This document shows, piece after piece, positions 61,368 to 64,000 of a stretch of 64,000 bases of DNA. This stretch comes from Ferruginibacter albus. GTDB lineage: Bacteria > Bacteroidota > Bacteroidia > Chitinophagales > Chitinophagaceae. Position 1 is the first letter of the stretch. Every line of letters starts with the position of its first letter. The DNA lies in contig NZ_CP083388.1 in assembly GCF_020042285.1 (NCBI RefSeq), positions 2,072,001 through 2,136,000 on the forward strand. The letters run 5' to 3'. Position numbers and translations under genes: made by a program. A model generated the notes under the pieces. It was given only the letters and a program-made list of their open reading frames with translations. It was not told the DNA's origin and searched no databases.

Positions 61368-61423
61368 TAATCTCGATCTTCTTAATCATCGAGGTTAAGA
61401 TTCTTTTATCTCCCAAAGGGAGA
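61368..61423 (+). promoter_or_regulatory. two hairpins in the possible leader of rocD
   Basis: TAATCTCGAT (61368-61377) pairs with ATCGAGGTTA (61388-61397), all but one as Watson-Crick, around a 10-nt loop; then TCTCCC-AAA-GGGAGA (61409-61423). They sit in the 209-bp gap between the divergent oxidoreductase and rocD, 48-103 bp before the rocD ATG. No known riboswitch family recognised. Could be a leader structure or operator sites. Confidence 0.4.
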
Positions 61424-61470
61424 ATATTTCGCATTTTCATTATTCAGTTTACTTTTCATAACCAATTTAT

Positions 61471-62709
61471 ATGCAATCAACTATTTCTGTTTCTGCCAAC
61501 TCACAACAATATATCGACCTGGAAGATAAATATGGCGCACACAATTATCATCCACTACCTGTTGTACTAAGCAAAGGTGAAGGCGTTTTTGTTTGGGATG
61601 TAGATAACAAGCGCTATTACGATTTTTTAAGCGGGTACTCCGCTGTTAACCAGGGGCATCGTCATCCAAAGATCATGGAAGCTTTGTTACAACAGGCTTC
61701 TCAACTAACATTGACGAGCAGGGCTTTTTATACCAATGTATTGGGCGAGTTTGAAAAATTCATTACCCAATATTTTGGATATGATAAAGTATTGCCGATG
61801 AATACCGGCGTAGAAGCAGTAGAAACAGCTTTAAAACTGGCTCGCCGCTGGGGATACGATGTAAAAAAGATAGAAGAGAATAAAGCGAAGATCGTAGTTG
61901 TGGAAGATAATTTTCATGGACGAACCTCTACAGTTATTTCTTTTTCAAACGATCCGGCATCTTACAAAGGTTTTGGTCCATATACTCCGGGCTTTATTAA
62001 AATTCCTTACAACGACCTGGCTGCTTTAGAAAAATCCTTCCAGGACAAAGATGTAGCAGGTTTTTTGTTTGAACCTATTCAGGGTGAAGCCGGCGTTGTT
62101 GTTCCTGATGAAGGTTATTTATCTGGCGTAAGAAATCTATGTAATGAATACAATGTATTAATGATAGCCGATGAAATACAGACAGGATTGGCGCGTACGG
62201 GGAAAATGCTTGCTTGTGATCATGAGGATGTTCGTCCTGATATTTTAATTTTAGGAAAAGCATTAAGCGGCGGCACTTTACCTGTAAGTGCTGTACTAGC
62301 AGATGATGAAATTATGTTGACAATAAAACCGGGAGAACACGGCAGTACTTACGGTGGCAATCCCCTGGCTTGTGCTGTTGGTGTTGCTTCTTTAAAAGTT
62401 TTAAAAGAAGAACAGCTTGCAGAAAAAGCCGCAGCCTTGGGAGAATTGTTACGCAGCGAATTAAAAAAATTAAATTCTCCATTTATTGAAGCCATACGCG
62501 GCAAAGGATTATTAAATGCCATCGTTATAAAGCATAAAAACCCCGAAGCGGCATGGGATTTATGTGTTCAGTTAAAAGAAAATGGCTTATTGGCAAAACC
62601 AACACACGGCGATAAAATTCGTTTTGCGCCGCCTTTAATAATAACCAGAGAACAAATACTGGAGTGTGTCGGGATAATTGAAAAAAGCTTAAATACACTT
62701 AAAGATTAA
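61471..62709 (+). CDS. rocD: ornithine aminotransferase RocD
   Basis: 412 aa. PLP-dependent class III aminotransferase; converts ornithine and 2-oxoglutarate to glutamate-5-semialdehyde and glutamate. N-terminal [55 protein letters not shown], the [13 protein letters not shown] and [13 protein letters not shown] loops, and the PLP Lys in [10 protein letters not shown] are all typical of ornithine aminotransferase. The membrane transporter gene follows after one base, so both are one transcript. Confidence 0.95.
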   Translation: MQSTISVSANSQQYIDLEDKYGAHNYHPLPVVLSKGEGVFVWDVDNKRYYDFLSGYSAVNQGHRHPKIMEALLQQASQLTLTSRAFYTNVLGEFEKFITQYFGYDKVLPMNTGVEAVETALKLARRWGYDVKKIEENKAKIVVVEDNFHGRTSTVISFSNDPASYKGFGPYTPGFIKIPYNDLAALEKSFQDKDVAGFLFEPIQGEAGVVVPDEGYLSGVRNLCNEYNVLMIADEIQTGLARTGKMLACDHEDVRPDILILGKALSGGTLPVSAVLADDEIMLTIKPGEHGSTYGGNPLACAVGVASLKVLKEEQLAEKAAALGELLRSELKKLNSPFIEAIRGKGLLNAIVIKHKNPEAAWDLCVQLKENGLLAKPTHGDKIRFAPPLIITREQILECVGIIEKSLNTLKD

Positions 62710-62710
62710 T

Positions 62711-63412
62711 ATGGAACCTGCTATACACAAAGAGGAACATTTAAGAAGCTCACAATTACTGAGCGATATTGTTATCGGCATGAGCGATGGACTGACTGTT
62801 CCTTTTGCATTAGCAGCAGGCTTATCCGGCGCCGTTAGTAACAGCAATATCATTGTAATTGCAGGCATAGCCGAAATAGCTGCAGGAAGCATTGCAATGG
62901 GATTAGGCGGTTATCTTGCCGGCAAAACAGAACAAGATCATTATACCAGCGAAGTAAAAAGAGAATACTACGAAGTAGATCATTTGCGTAGCCGTGAGAT
63001 TGAAGAAACCAAAGAGTTTTTTGCCAACATCGGATTAAGTGAAAAGCTACAGGAACAAGCTACAGAAGAAATTGCCAATGACAAAGACCGTTGGGTTGAT
63101 TTCATGATGAAGTACGAACTAGGTTTAGAAAAACCAGATCCAAAACGTGCGACCAAAAGTGCTTTAAATATCGGACTTTCCTATATTGCCGGAGGTATTA
63201 TTCCATTAAGCCCCTATTTCTTTATCAATAACTCTACTGATGCACTAAAAATATCTGTAGTTGCTACCTTGATCTGTCTTTTTGTTTTTGGATATTTCAA
63301 AAGCAAAGTAACGGGGGTGGCTGCATTTAGCGGCGCTGTAAGAGTTACCTTAATTGGTGCCATGGCGGCGGCGGCGGCGTTTGGAGTAGCTAAGTTTTTT
63401 GAGAATCACTAA
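62711..63412 (+). CDS. VIT1/CCC1 family transporter
   Basis: 233 aa, about five membrane segments. The first helix region SDIVIGMSDGLTVPFALAAGL, then IAEIAAGSIAMGLGGYLAGKTE with the conserved Gly- and Glu-rich pattern, a cytoplasmic metal-binding loop rich in Glu (REIEETKEFFANIG, QEQATEEIANDKDRW), and three C-terminal helices. VIT1/CCC1 proteins move iron or manganese out of the cytosol. It is coupled to rocD by a one-base gap; a functional tie is not obvious. Confidence 0.92.
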   Translation: MEPAIHKEEHLRSSQLLSDIVIGMSDGLTVPFALAAGLSGAVSNSNIIVIAGIAEIAAGSIAMGLGGYLAGKTEQDHYTSEVKREYYEVDHLRSREIEETKEFFANIGLSEKLQEQATEEIANDKDRWVDFMMKYELGLEKPDPKRATKSALNIGLSYIAGGIIPLSPYFFINNSTDALKISVVATLICLFVFGYFKSKVTGVAAFSGAVRVTLIGAMAAAAAFGVAKFFENH

Positions 63413-63502
63413 TTTTTTTCAAGAATTATGAAATCTCATAATTTCCGTCATCTATTTAGTGTATTTTCATTTAATTACTTAACAACCTTTAATATTTCCC
63501 TT

Positions 63503-64000
63503 ATGAAGAAGCATCTTCTCTCCTTCTCACTATCTTTTATTTTTATTTGTTTTACTTATGCCCAATCTGATAGAGACTCAAGAGTTGCTACACCCGAAGA
63601 ACAAAAGGCTATTATGGAGCAATTCGATTCCTCTATATTTTTACGATCTTCCGGTAAAGCAGCTTGTAAATGCATTGATTCCATTTCTCTTGCAGATAAA
63701 GACAGTAAACAGGTAGCGGCAGATATTAGCGAGTGTATCAAAAAAGAGGTTACCATGTACGCCATGCAGGTACAACTGTTTGGTGGTTTAAAAAGTGGTA
63801 ATAAAAATATTAATATCAATGTTGATGAAAATCCTAATTCCGCAGCTAACAAAAAATACTATTATCAATTGGAAAAATGGTTAAGAGACAGCTGCAGTTC
63901 ATTAAAGCTTGCGCTGGCTTCGCAAAATAAGATTAAGGAAGGTTCCGTCTCGAAAAACCCTGAGGCAATAGACCAATACGATCTCGGAATAAAACTCTTT
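63503..64000 (+). CDS. exported Cys-motif protein, 3' end outside window
   Basis: 166 codons visible from ATG 63503 to the window end with no stop. Signal peptide MKKHLLSFSLSFIFICFTYAQ. It has CKCIDSISLADKD near residue 57 followed by a third Cys in SECIKKEV about 20 residues on, then a Cys in RDSCSSLKLALA. The CxCI-n-C pattern resembles the protein at 51.2 kb, suggesting a shared exported domain of unknown role. Preceded by a 90-bp gap after the VIT1 gene. Function not assignable. Confidence 0.7.
   Translation, partial: MKKHLLSFSLSFIFICFTYAQSDRDSRVATPEEQKAIMEQFDSSIFLRSSGKAACKCIDSISLADKDSKQVAADISECIKKEVTMYAMQVQLFGGLKSGNKNININVDENPNSAANKKYYYQLEKWLRDSCSSLKLALASQNKIKEGSVSKNPEAIDQYDLGIKLF

Overview
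The window looks like chromosome of a Bacteroidota bacterium, most likely of the Chitinophagaceae. The DNA is AT-rich. Start codons mostly lack Shine-Dalgarno sequences, and many genes have the Bacteroidota -7 promoter element TAnnTTTG upstream. There is a SusC/SusD pair, a type IX secretion C-terminal sorting domain, futalosine-pathway menaquinone genes (mqnB, mqnD) and many typical Bacteroidota DUF families. Genes are dense on both strands. I saw no phage, insertion sequence, CRISPR array or tRNA gene.

Layout. 1-5.6 kb: the front part of a T9SS-sorted secreted protein, fabD, folE, queD, mqnB, mqnD and a pabC-like aminotransferase. 5.6-10.4 kb: a signalling region with three paralogous NarL/FixJ response regulators, a multi-pass membrane protein and one HPK7-type histidine kinase, around a 1-kb non-coding stretch rich in inverted repeats. 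10.4-31.3 kb: housekeeping genes (deoxynucleoside kinase, trpS, gatC, two LolD/MacB-like ATPases, cob(I)alamin adenosyltransferase, fabI, recN, groESL, nusB, yajC, coaE, lipA, osmC, maf, a UbiA prenyltransferase, kdsC, iscX, ferredoxin). 31-39 kb: an alpha/beta hydrolase, a coupled SdpA/SdpB-like pair, a lipoprotein, a short asparaginase-domain protein, Hsp20, pdxJ and a large DUF748 protein. 39-48.5 kb: a SusC/SusD nutrient-uptake locus with a zinc metallohydrolase lipoprotein, a DUF4302 lipoprotein and a TlpA-like thioredoxin. 48.7-58.1 kb: a complete trp operon on the minus strand, trpE-G-D-C-F-(three genes)-B-(one gene)-A. It is preceded by a leader peptide with three consecutive Trp codons and an intrinsic terminator, and closed by a strong hairpin. 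58-64 kb: an NAD(P)-binding protein, a transaldolase, the small SRP RNA, a secreted Gfo/Idh/MocA oxidoreductase, rocD, a VIT1/CCC1 transporter and the start of a secreted Cys-motif protein.

Points that stand out: (1) the textbook-like trp attenuator; (2) intergenic arrays of degenerate 7-bp units in at least three sequence flavours, plus a separate 32-bp intergenic repeat present three times; (3) an SdpA/SdpB pair without an obvious SdpC toxin; (4) a shared YACTATRG half-site in front of the two orphan response regulators and the kinase operon; (5) four unrelated genes lodged in the trp operon. All functional calls rest on motif reading by eye. No database search, folding program or alignment was run.
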